A stretch of DNA of 64,000 nucleotides, taken from contig NZ_JAHKPY010000003.1 of NCBI RefSeq assembly GCF_018860745.1, forward strand, positions 942,062-1,006,061, given 5' to 3'. Both the position numbers and the translations under genes were made by a program. Source of the stretch: Zobellia uliginosa. Lineage in GTDB: Bacteria; Bacteroidota; Bacteroidia; Flavobacteriales; Flavobacteriaceae. This document shows, one piece after another, positions 1-7,724 of the stretch. Each line of letters begins with the position of its first letter. The stretch's first letter is position 1. The notes below the pieces were generated by a model, which had not been told where the DNA came from, did not search any database, and worked only from the letters and a program-made list of their open reading frames with translations.

Positions 1-927
1 TTCTTTTTCTTTCAAAAAAAAATCTATCCGCTCCGAGGCTATTTTAGCACTATGTATGGCCATGGCCATACCATTACCGCAAAGTGGATGTATTAGTCCT
101 GCAGTGTCACCACACATTAAAACGTGACCTTCAACAGGTTTCTTGGGATGAAAAGAGATTTGAGCAATGGTTAGAGGTAATTCAAACAAAGGTTTCGCTA
201 GGTTTAAAAAATTTTTTAAAATGGCATTTTTACTAACCACACGTGTATTGAAGCGCTCAATATCTTTTTCTCTTTGAAAACTTTTATATGAAGTTAGATA
301 ACAGAAATTAATAGCCCCAGACTCTGTTTTGGATAGACCTGCATACCCACCGTTAAAATTATGAAGACCAACCTGGTTTTCTGGAAAGCTATCCAATTTG
401 TAGTGACTTTTTACTGCTAGCCAAGATGATTTTCGGTTAATGAAATTACGTTTCAAGTGTTTGTCCAGCGAACTTCTTTTACCATAAGCCCCTATTGTAA
501 TTCTTGAAGTGAATTGTTTATTATTAACCGTAACTACTTTAAAAACAAAGGTTTTAAAATTTATAGAACTCACACCTTCAAAAATAAAGCTAACTCCGGA
601 GGCTACTGCTCTTTTGTAGAGCAGATCATCAAAAACATAACGACTAATGCCAGTTCCGCCTAGAGGTAATTTAGTCTCTAAAACTATACCCTTGACGGAT
701 GAAAATTTTAAAGTGTCAATTGAAACGGCTTTATGGTCTTTTAAATTTATCCCTAAGCTTTTAAGATACGGTAGTACTTCATTGGAAACATACTCGCCAC
801 ATACCTTGTGATGTGGATATGGCTCTTTTTCAAAAACCAAAATACCGTGACCTGCGTTTGCCAAATGAATTGCCGCTGTTAATCCGGCCAAACCTCCCCC
901 AATAATGATTATATCATAATGCTTCAC
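1..927 (-). CDS. NAD(P)/FAD-dependent oxidoreductase (geranylgeranyl-reductase/monooxygenase family), 3' end outside window
   Basis: The frame is open from a GTG at 925-927 to the window edge (309 residues visible); no in-frame ATG lies near the N-terminus. The protein begins KHYDIIIIGGGLAGLTAA, a Rossmann FAD-binding GxGxxG (about residues 9-14). A second flavin motif, CGDTAGLIHPLCGNGMA, lies near residues 272-288, as in the geranylgeranyl reductase / aromatic-ring hydroxylase fold. It probably oxidises or reduces a lipid or polyketide-like substrate. In Flavobacteria such genes often sit beside a type III polyketide synthase and a methyltransferase; that neighbourhood would be outside the window, so this is only a suggestion. 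The C-terminus is missing. Confidence 0.75.
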   Translation of the reverse strand, partial: MKHYDIIIIGGGLAGLTAAIHLANAGHGILVFEKEPYPHHKVCGEYVSNEVLPYLKSLGINLKDHKAVSIDTLKFSSVKGIVLETKLPLGGTGISRYVFDDLLYKRAVASGVSFIFEGVSSINFKTFVFKVVTVNNKQFTSRITIGAYGKRSSLDKHLKRNFINRKSSWLAVKSHYKLDSFPENQVGLHNFNGGYAGLSKTESGAINFCYLTSYKSFQREKDIERFNTRVVSKNAILKNFLNLAKPLFELPLTIAQISFHPKKPVEGHVLMCGDTAGLIHPLCGNGMAMAIHSAKIASERIDFFLKEKE

Positions 928-951
928 TAAGGAAAGATAGTGAATTTGGAC

Positions 952-985
952 AAAAAAAATACCGACAATTATTTGTCGGTATTTT
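952..985 (-). terminator. Rho-independent terminator after the OmpA-like gene
   Basis: Perfect 9-bp inverted repeat AATACCGAC (958-966) / GTCGGTATT (975-983) with an 8-base loop. Read on the minus strand it is followed by an eight-T run, placed 30 bases after the stop of the OmpA-like gene. Confidence 0.8.
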
Positions 986-1015
986 CATTAATAGGATTGG
1001 CTCATCAAAGAACCA

Positions 1016-1711
1016 TTATCCTTTTACTTGTTGTTTCGCTTCTTGTTTAAGGGCTTCGCTAGCAACAATAGCTAGTTCTACTCTTCTGTTTTTAGCTTTA
1101 CCTTCCGTGGTAGTATTGTCGCCAACTGGCTGATTTTCACCATACCACTTAGTTTCCAATCGGCTTTTATCAATACCTTGTGAAATTAAGTAATTGGTAA
1201 CAGAAGTTGCTCTTTGTTTGGATAACGTCATGTTATACTCATCTGGCCCAGCACTATCGGTATGTCCTTCTACTAAAACATTGGATTTTGGATAATCCTT
1301 TAAGATTTGAGCCATACTGTTCAGTGTAGTTTGAGAAGTACCTTTTACATCAGATTTGTTCGTGTCAAAATAAACACCGGCATCTTCATTAAAGGTTACG
1401 TTGATTCCTTCCCCAACACGACTAACTTCCGCGCCAGGAATTTCTTGTTCAATACGTTCTGCTTGACGGTCCATACGATCACCGATAAATCCGCCCGCAA
1501 CACCACCAATAGCAGCACCAAGAATAGCGCCTAGAACAGTATTGTTTCCGCTTCCAACATTGTTGCCTATTACACCACCAATGGCCGCGCCACTACCTGC
1601 ACCTATAACAGCACCTTTTTGTTTACTATTTGAATTTTGAATCGTTTTACAACCTACAACCATGCTCATGGCCATAATGATGTATATTGATTTAAAAGCT
1701 ATTTTTTTCAT
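1016..1711 (-). CDS. OmpA-family lipoprotein with glycine-zipper segment
   Basis: This 231-residue protein probably anchors the outer membrane to peptidoglycan. A lipoprotein signal ends at the lipobox Cys near residue 21 (MVVGC). Residues about 32-80 are a glycine-zipper (GAVIGAGSGAAIGG and similar), which can pack in a membrane. The C-terminal OmpA-like domain (about 110-222) has GHTDSAG, LSKQRA and NRRVEL; the Asp and Arg bind diaminopimelate in this family. It lies 12 bases after the lipocalin-like lipoprotein gene, so the two are probably co-transcribed, and a strong hairpin follows. Confidence 0.9.
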   Translation of the reverse strand: MKKIAFKSIYIIMAMSMVVGCKTIQNSNSKQKGAVIGAGSGAAIGGVIGNNVGSGNNTVLGAILGAAIGGVAGGFIGDRMDRQAERIEQEIPGAEVSRVGEGINVTFNEDAGVYFDTNKSDVKGTSQTTLNSMAQILKDYPKSNVLVEGHTDSAGPDEYNMTLSKQRATSVTNYLISQGIDKSRLETKWYGENQPVGDNTTTEGKAKNRRVELAIVASEALKQEAKQQVKG

Positions 1712-1723
1712 GTGACTATAATT

Positions 1724-2206
1724 TTATTGTTTTGAAAATTTATAAACTACAGATACGGGACTACCATCAACATTTACATCTGATTTTAAAGTCATTTGAG
1801 ATGGCGTTAAGGAAACGATGTCTAGACGATAACCGGTTCTACCATAAATATCCTTTTTCTTTTCGTCTATGTATTTAAATTGAAGTTTATCATTACCGCT
1901 TTCGTTTTCGAGAACGGACCATCTTATATTCCTAACACCACCAGAACACACACTATTGGTAGTAGGTATAGTGTAACTTCCCGTACTATTATTCTCTAAA
2001 AAGTACCATGTGCTCCCTTCAAAGCAGAATCCATTGGCATCATCAAAAAGCATGGATTTAAAAGTACCTTCGCTGCCTTCATATCCTACATGTTCCAACA
2101 CCCAATTACCATTTATTGTTTTACGTTCATTACGCACTTCTTTTGATATGGAACATGATCCCAATATCACAGCCAGTGCTAGCATTACTACACTGTTTTT
2201 GATCAT
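1724..2206 (-). CDS. Lipocalin-like lipoprotein
   Basis: A 160-residue protein with a lipobox (ILGSC, Cys18) followed by a GNWVLEHVG motif near residues 33-41, the GxW start of a lipocalin-like barrel common in flavobacterial lipoproteins. The remainder is strand-rich and ends VVYKFSK. It probably resides in the outer membrane or periplasm and may bind a small hydrophobic ligand; no ligand can be inferred. It is the upstream gene of a two-gene unit with the OmpA-like lipoprotein. The family call is moderately certain and the function unknown. Confidence 0.75.
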   Translation of the reverse strand: MIKNSVVMLALAVILGSCSISKEVRNERKTINGNWVLEHVGYEGSEGTFKSMLFDDANGFCFEGSTWYFLENNSTGSYTIPTTNSVCSGGVRNIRWSVLENESGNDKLQFKYIDEKKKDIYGRTGYRLDIVSLTPSQMTLKSDVNVDGSPVSVVYKFSKQ

Positions 2207-2349
2207 AGTTTTGATTTAAGGTTTGCATATATACGGTATGGACAATAGCATTGTTGTCCTTCAACCGTTAAACAATTATTAATACCACAAAAATACCGAT
2301 TTCATTTCCTTAATGACGCTTCTATAAGCCAAGATATTTGCTCAATAAC

Positions 2350-4326
2350 CTAGTACACTAATAATTCTTTTAAGGCTTTGAGAAACCTGTTTTTAGGTAA
2401 GTAGTTGTCCTCTAGATTTTTAGCGAAGGGAATAGGAGTTTCAATACTTGCCACACGCTTTATAGGCCCATCTAAATATTGAAATTTGTTTTCCATTACC
2501 AAGGCTGAAATATCACTGGCAATGCCACCAAACAAACTGTCTTCCTGTAATATGATAAGTTTACCTGTTTTCTCCACGGATGCGTAGATAGAATCCATAT
2601 CCAAAGGAGCCAACGTGCGCAAATCAATTAAGTCTGCAGAAATATCCTGATTTTTTTCTAAAACCCCTAATGCCCAGTGCACTCCTGCTCCATAAGACAC
2701 AATGGTGATATCCTCACCTTCCTTCAATAGAGCAGCTTCCCCAAAAGGAAGGGTGTAGTAATCTGCAGGTACATTTTGATAAATACTACGGTACAGCGCT
2801 TTGTGTTCAAAAAAGAGAACAGGATTAGGGTCATTTATAGCAGTAGCCATCAATCCTTTGGCGTCGTAAGGGAAAGCTGGGTAAACCACTTTTAAACCCG
2901 GTGTCTTGGTAAACCAAGCTTCATTGGTTTGAGAGTGAAACGGCCCTGCCCCCACATCGCCGCCGCAAGGCATGCGAATGACAACATCTGCTTTTTCGTT
3001 CCAACGGTAATGGGATTTGGCCAAATAGTTCACTACCGGATTGAACCCGCTGCTCACGAAATCTGCAAATTGCATTTCCACAACTGCTTTCATCCCTTTT
3101 ATGGAGAGTCCCATTGCGGTGGAAACAATTCCGCTTTCGCAAATGGGCGTATTCCGCACCCGTTCTTTTCCAAAAGCTTCAACAAAGCCCTCCGTAATTT
3201 TAAAAACCCCACCATAGTCCGCCACATCTTGCCCCATAATTACAAGATCGGTATGTTTTTCCATAGATTGTCTTAGTCCTTTGGAAATAGCATCGACCAA
3301 TCTAATATGTTCAACAATATTTCCCGGCTTAGTTTCATTATACTCAAAAGGAGCGTACACATCAAAAAGTTCCTGTTCAGGCTCTGATTCAACTTCGGGC
3401 TCGTCAAAAGCAAGTTTTAAGTTATCATTGATTTCGGTTTCAATTTCAACTTTTAGTTCTTTTATTGTTTCTTGGCTGAGCGCCCCTTCTTGTAAAAGAA
3501 ACCTTTCATAGTTAGATATAGGATCTTTCTTTTCCCATTCCTTCATTAGTTCTTCAGGAACATATTTGGTGCCGCTAGCTTCTTCATGTCCACGCATTCT
3601 GAAGGTTTTAAATTCAATTAAAACCGGCCGTGGATTTGCACGAAGATCTTTAGCAATAGCAGTAATACGCGTATAAACCTCTAAAACATTATTCCCGTCA
3701 ATCGTATACGATTCTATTCCATAACCCAGACCTCTATCCGCTAAATCCTTACAGTTATATTGCTCTTTTGTAGGAGTTGATAGTCCGTAACCATTATTCT
3801 CTATGCAAAAGATGACCGGTAAATCCCATACGGAAGCTATATTTACAGCTTCATGAAAATCACCTTCACTAGTGCCCCCTTCTCCAGTAAATACAGCCGT
3901 AACCGCTTGGTTATTTTTGAGTTTTTCAGCCAATGCTATACCATCGGCAACACCTAGTTGAGGACCAAGGTGACTAATCATCCCTATAATCTTGTACGCT
4001 TGTGTACCAAAATGAAAACTGCGATCCCTACCCTTTGTAAATCCATTCATTTTACCTTGCCACTGAGAAAAAAGACGATGCAATGGAATACCACGCGTAG
4101 TAAAAACCGCTAGGTTTCTATGCATTGGAAGGATATACTCGTCTTTAAGAAGTGCATTGGTGACTCCAACGGAAATTGCTTCTTGCCCTATGCCGCTAAA
4201 CCACTTGGAAATTTTGCCCTGTCGTAAGAGAATTAGCATTTTCTCTTCAATCATACGGGGTCTTTGTAAGTCTTTATAGAGTTTAAATAAGGTTTGTTCG
4301 TTTAATTTCCTTTTATCGTATTGCAT
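2350..4326 (-). CDS. Fused alpha/beta 2-oxoacid dehydrogenase E1 component (thiamine diphosphate dependent)
   Basis: E1 decarboxylase of a 2-oxoacid dehydrogenase complex, most likely branched-chain (2-oxoisovalerate type), with E1-alpha and E1-beta in one 658-residue chain. The alpha half (about 1-330) has the thiamine-diphosphate motif GEGGTSEGDFHEA ending in ENN (about 148-178). The beta half (about 350-658) has MGQDVADYGGVF and ICESGIVSTAMGLS and a transketolase C-terminal domain. Alpha-beta fusion is usual in Bacteroidetes. I chose the ATG at 4324-4326 (MQYDKRKL); a longer frame reaches 4383, but a -7 box at 4370-4377 lies inside that extension. E2 and E3 genes are not in the window. Confidence 0.9.
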   Translation of the reverse strand: MQYDKRKLNEQTLFKLYKDLQRPRMIEEKMLILLRQGKISKWFSGIGQEAISVGVTNALLKDEYILPMHRNLAVFTTRGIPLHRLFSQWQGKMNGFTKGRDRSFHFGTQAYKIIGMISHLGPQLGVADGIALAEKLKNNQAVTAVFTGEGGTSEGDFHEAVNIASVWDLPVIFCIENNGYGLSTPTKEQYNCKDLADRGLGYGIESYTIDGNNVLEVYTRITAIAKDLRANPRPVLIEFKTFRMRGHEEASGTKYVPEELMKEWEKKDPISNYERFLLQEGALSQETIKELKVEIETEINDNLKLAFDEPEVESEPEQELFDVYAPFEYNETKPGNIVEHIRLVDAISKGLRQSMEKHTDLVIMGQDVADYGGVFKITEGFVEAFGKERVRNTPICESGIVSTAMGLSIKGMKAVVEMQFADFVSSGFNPVVNYLAKSHYRWNEKADVVIRMPCGGDVGAGPFHSQTNEAWFTKTPGLKVVYPAFPYDAKGLMATAINDPNPVLFFEHKALYRSIYQNVPADYYTLPFGEAALLKEGEDITIVSYGAGVHWALGVLEKNQDISADLIDLRTLAPLDMDSIYASVEKTGKLIILQEDSLFGGIASDISALVMENKFQYLDGPIKRVASIETPIPFAKNLEDNYLPKNRFLKALKELLVY

Positions 4327-4369
4327 AAAATTATTGGGGTGTAATTTCCTCTTTGGTAGATAAAAGTAG

Positions 4370-4377
4370 CAAAAATA
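4370..4377 (-). promoter_or_regulatory. -7 box of the E1 gene
   Basis: Minus-strand TATTTTTG fits the Bacteroidetes -7 consensus TAnnTTTG. It predicts a start of transcription near 4363 and a leader of about 37 bases to the ATG at 4326, and argues against the upstream ATG at 4383. No clear -33 element. Confidence 0.5.
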
Positions 4378-4426
4378 CCACATCTAGCGTCTGGATTGTT
4401 ATATATAATAGTTGGTCATTATTTAT

Positions 4427-4434
4427 TAACTTTG
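4427..4434 (+). promoter_or_regulatory. -7 box of the dioxygenase gene
   Basis: TAACTTTG matches TAnnTTTG, 22 bases before the ATG at 4457. No clear -33 element. Divergent from the E1 promoter. Confidence 0.45.
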
Positions 4435-4456
4435 ATAAAATTTATAAAGCAACGGC

Positions 4457-5407
4457 ATGAGTGCAATACCCAGTGTAGATTTACAAGATTTTGTTTCCGA
4501 TAACCCTGAAAGAAAAGAGAAGTTCATAAAAGAAATAGGTTCTGCTTTTGAGAACATTGGTTTCGTAGCCTTGAGTGGGCATTTTTTATCGGATGACTTG
4601 GTAAAGAATCTGTATGATGAGATAAAAAAATTCTTTGACCTTCCGCAAGATGTTAAGGACGATTATGAGATTGAAGGAATTGGCGGCCAGAGAGGTTATA
4701 CCTCATTTGGCAAGGAACACGCTAAGGGAAAAAAAGAAGGCGACCTAAAAGAGTTCTGGCATTTTGGACAGTATGTGCATGACAATCCCAAGTTAGAAGC
4801 TGAATATCCGGATAATGTTATAGTGAAAGAGTTGCCTGCGTTTAATGCCGTAGGAAAGGAAACGTACCAAATGTTGGAGAAAACAGCTAAATATGTACTT
4901 AGGGCTTTGGCTATACACCTAGATTTAGAAGAAACTTACTTTGATGATTATATTAAGAACGGGAATTCTATATTGCGCCCTATTCATTACCCTCCTATTA
5001 CATCAGAACCTAAGAACGCCGTACGCGCGGCTGCCCACGGAGATATTAATCTTATAACCCTGCTTATGGGTGCTCACGGACGTGGACTTCAAGTAATGAA
5101 TCATGAAGGAGAATGGGTAGATGCAATTGCGAGGCCGGATCAACTAATGATTAATGTGGGCGATATGTTGTCTAGACTAACAAATAATAAATTGAAGTCT
5201 ACCATTCATCAAGTAGTGAACCCACCAAAAGAACTTTGGGGTACTTCTCGCTACTCTATACCCTTTTTTATGCACCCCATAAGCGAAATGCCGCTTAATT
5301 GTTTAGATAATTGTGTAGATGATGCGCATCCAAAACAATTTGAGGACATTACCGCTGGATCGTTTTTACATGAGCGTTTGATTGATTTAGGACTTATAAA
5401 GGCATAA
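4457..5407 (+). CDS. Isopenicillin-N-synthase-like 2-oxoglutarate/Fe(II) dioxygenase
   Basis: A 316-residue cytosolic non-haem iron oxygenase. The C-terminal double-stranded beta-helix carries the iron ligands His194-x-Asp196 (AAHGDINL) and His251 (STIHQVVNP), plus Arg265-x-Ser267 (SRYSIPFF), which binds the 2-oxoglutarate carboxylate. The N-terminal IPNS-type cap (about 5-130) is present and the length is typical. The substrate cannot be read from sequence. The downstream SUI1-type gene starts 2 bases after the stop, so the two genes are probably translationally coupled. Confidence 0.88.
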   Translation: MSAIPSVDLQDFVSDNPERKEKFIKEIGSAFENIGFVALSGHFLSDDLVKNLYDEIKKFFDLPQDVKDDYEIEGIGGQRGYTSFGKEHAKGKKEGDLKEFWHFGQYVHDNPKLEAEYPDNVIVKELPAFNAVGKETYQMLEKTAKYVLRALAIHLDLEETYFDDYIKNGNSILRPIHYPPITSEPKNAVRAAAHGDINLITLLMGAHGRGLQVMNHEGEWVDAIARPDQLMINVGDMLSRLTNNKLKSTIHQVVNPPKELWGTSRYSIPFFMHPISEMPLNCLDNCVDDAHPKQFEDITAGSFLHERLIDLGLIKA

Positions 5408-5409
5408 GG

Positions 5410-5739
5410 ATGGATTTACAAGATCAACTTAAAAACCTTTTTCCAGAGCACGAACCGGAGGAAACAGGAATACCTTTGGAAGAAAAAAGCGATATCTGGT
5501 TGCAGGATGAGCCTATCATTTGTAAATATGAGAAGCGAAAGGGCAAACCTATCACGATATTAGAAGGGTATAATGGTGCGGAAAGTGACTTTAAGAAGTT
5601 GGCTAAGGAGCTAAAAACCAAATTAAGTGTAGGAGGGTCATTTAAAAACGGACAAATCATAATTCAGGGCGACTATCGAGATAAAATAATGGTAATGCTA
5701 AAAGAAAAAGGCTTTTCTGTGAAGCGAGTCGGCGGATGA
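5410..5739 (+). CDS. SUI1/eIF1-family translation factor (YciH type)
   Basis: A 109-residue protein whose C-terminal two-thirds is an SUI1 domain: KRKGKPITILEGY, then KKLAKELKTKLSVGGS, IIIQGDYRDKI and GFSVKRVGG. Bacterial members resemble eukaryotic eIF1 and probably touch the ribosome during start selection; the physiological role is unsettled. The charged N-terminal tail is typical. It follows the dioxygenase gene by 2 bases. A weak imperfect hairpin overlaps its end but lacks a T-run. Confidence 0.85.
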   Translation: MDLQDQLKNLFPEHEPEETGIPLEEKSDIWLQDEPIICKYEKRKGKPITILEGYNGAESDFKKLAKELKTKLSVGGSFKNGQIIIQGDYRDKIMVMLKEKGFSVKRVGG

Positions 5740-5858
5740 GCCCTTTAAATACGGGTGCTCACAATAGATTTAGAATTGTTTCGTTATTGTGTTAATTATT
5801 TTTGCTTTTTTTCCATTAAGTATTACTTTTATTCTCTAGAACCTAATTCAGACCCTAA

Positions 5859-6791
5859 ATGAGTTCCCTTTTACACATCACCAACGGAGATAGTTTTACA
5901 GATAAATTAAAATCATTAAAACTTAAGGGGGACATCATCACATGGCGTGAGATGCTCTGCGAAGGTAAAACGCTCACCAATGTAGGTAGTGAGTCCTTCT
6001 GGAAAGCCCGTTTTGAATTTTTGAATAAGAACTACAAGGTATCCAAATCATGGTTTATTGAAAAAACCTTAAAAGAATACCGTTCCCTTTGTAATCATAA
6101 ACAACAAGATGAGATCGTACTCTGGTTTGAGTACGATCTTTTTTGTCAAATAAATATGATTGCCGTGCTCAGTTGGTTAAAAACCAATCGTAAATACGCC
6201 CAAGTTTCATTAGTCTGTAGCGGTAAAGAAGACAATACGGATAAGATGTACAGCCTTAATGAGTTAAGCAATGAGCAACTTCAGAAACTTTACGATAATA
6301 AAATTGAGTTGACACAAGATGATATTGAGTATGCAGATTATGTCTGGCAATTGTATTGTAGTGACAATCCTATTCGATTAGAAAATTTATCTGATTTTGG
6401 GCAATTCCAGTTCAATTATTTAGGGGATGCCGTTCGCACGCATTTACATCGTTTTCCAAGTATTAAAAACGGACTTAACGAGATGGAGAATACTATTCTT
6501 AAGCTGGCCATTGATAAGAAGCCTGCCTCCAAAGGAGCCTTTATGAAACAGATTCTTCAGAATCAAGGGTTGTTGGGTTTTGCCGATACGCAATATGACC
6601 GAGCTTTAGGAAGATTAAAACCGTTGTTCTCTTCATTTAACCCGGTAAAACTTACTAAGAAAGGAAAAGAGATTCTTGAAAATAAAACAAGCTACTATTC
6701 TTGTATTCAGGATAATGATGTGTACCTAGGCGGTGCATTGAAATACAATTTTCTGTACAACACTGAAGCTAACAGAATTTTAAAGTTGTAA
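5859..6791 (+). CDS. DUF1835-domain protein
   Basis: A 310-residue cytosolic protein beginning MSSLLHITNGDSFTDKL, the hallmark of DUF1835, followed by the conserved DIITWREMLCEGKT segment and, near residue 85, EIVLWFEYDLFCQ. The C-terminal part is helical and resembles the partner domain often found with DUF1835. No signal peptide or membrane segment. Function is unknown for the family. The nucleoside phosphorylase start lies 4 bases downstream, so the two probably form an operon. Confidence 0.8.
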   Translation: MSSLLHITNGDSFTDKLKSLKLKGDIITWREMLCEGKTLTNVGSESFWKARFEFLNKNYKVSKSWFIEKTLKEYRSLCNHKQQDEIVLWFEYDLFCQINMIAVLSWLKTNRKYAQVSLVCSGKEDNTDKMYSLNELSNEQLQKLYDNKIELTQDDIEYADYVWQLYCSDNPIRLENLSDFGQFQFNYLGDAVRTHLHRFPSIKNGLNEMENTILKLAIDKKPASKGAFMKQILQNQGLLGFADTQYDRALGRLKPLFSSFNPVKLTKKGKEILENKTSYYSCIQDNDVYLGGALKYNFLYNTEANRILKL

Positions 6792-6795
6792 CTAC

Positions 6796-7668
6796 ATGCA
6801 ATTAAGCCCCTCTGAGCTTATCCTAAATGCTGATAAGAGCATTTACCACTTAAATTTATTACCGGAAGACATTGCGCAAACTATAATTACGGTTGGTGAT
6901 CCGGACCGCGTTGGCACGGTTTCCAAGTTTTTTGATTCCATTGAATTAAAAAAAGGCAAACGCGAGTTTCATACTCATACGGGTATGCTAAACGGTAAGC
7001 GAATTTCAGTGGTGTCTACAGGAATTGGTACGGATAATATTGATATCGTTTTCAATGAACTGGACGCATTGGTCAATATTGATTTTGATACCAGAACCCT
7101 CAAACCCAATAGAACCGTTTTAGATATCGTAAGAATCGGTACCTCGGGATCTATTCGTTCGGATATTCCCATCGATTCATTTTTGATGAGTGAGTTTGCT
7201 ATGGGTCTTGACGGTTTATTACATTTTTATGATAGTGAAGCAATTCAAGAGTTAGAGGTGTCCAAAGCATTTGTGGCCCATACTGCCTGGGCTCCTTCCA
7301 AATCGGTACCATATGTGGTAAAGTATTCTGAAACATTAGGAAAAAGGTTGCTTTCCAATCGTATACGATTAGGTACTACAGTTACTAATATTGGGTTTTA
7401 CGGCCCACAGAGCAGAGTTTTGAGATTGAAACTAAGTGATAACGATCTTCAAGAAAAATTAGCATCTTTCGAATATGGAAATGTCAAGATTACTAATCTA
7501 GAAATGGAGACATCCGGCATTTATGGTCTTGCAAAACTACTTGGTCACCGTGCGGTTTCCATGAATTGTATTTTAGCCAACAGAGCTAGTGGAGAATTCA
7601 GTACTAAACCTACAGAATCAACAGAAGAACTTATAAAATACACTTTGCAAAAGCTCACCACTTCATAA
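6796..7668 (+). CDS. Nucleoside phosphorylase (uridine-phosphorylase-like)
   Basis: A 290-residue member of the PNP/UDP phosphorylase superfamily, which cleaves nucleosides with phosphate. GDPDRV near residues 36-41 is the phosphate-binding loop, STGIGTDNI follows, and NLEMETSGIYGLAKLLGHRA near 235-254 contains the Met-Glu-x-x-Ser-Gly ribose-binding motif. The full fold is present. Uridine is the likeliest substrate by similarity, but purines cannot be excluded. It probably serves nucleoside salvage. Confidence 0.85.
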   Translation: MQLSPSELILNADKSIYHLNLLPEDIAQTIITVGDPDRVGTVSKFFDSIELKKGKREFHTHTGMLNGKRISVVSTGIGTDNIDIVFNELDALVNIDFDTRTLKPNRTVLDIVRIGTSGSIRSDIPIDSFLMSEFAMGLDGLLHFYDSEAIQELEVSKAFVAHTAWAPSKSVPYVVKYSETLGKRLLSNRIRLGTTVTNIGFYGPQSRVLRLKLSDNDLQEKLASFEYGNVKITNLEMETSGIYGLAKLLGHRAVSMNCILANRASGEFSTKPTESTEELIKYTLQKLTTS

Positions 7669-7710
7669 ATGAGTTAACACTAATTTTAGATTCAGGAGCT
7701 TACGATTGGT

Positions 7711-7718
7711 TATTTTTG
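7711..7718 (+). promoter_or_regulatory. -7 box of ppk1, very close to the start codon
   Basis: TATTTTTG matches TAnnTTTG and ends 6 bases before the ppk1 ATG at 7725. An in-frame TAG at 7719-7721 excludes an earlier start. If used, the transcript would be leaderless or nearly so. No good -33 element. Confidence 0.4.
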
Positions 7719-7724
7719 TAGGCT

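Noticed and set aside
2929-3276. 115-codon plus-strand frame opposite the E1 gene
   Set aside because: It lies entirely opposite a well-conserved gene and its translation has no recognisable domain; it is a shadow frame.
4327-4383. Extended N-terminus for the E1 gene
   Set aside because: The -7 box at 4370-4377 lies inside the extension, and the extra residues do not match the family N-terminus.
5736-5765. Imperfect hairpin at the end of the SUI1 gene
   Set aside because: The stem has a two-base bulge and no T-run follows, so I did not call it a terminator.
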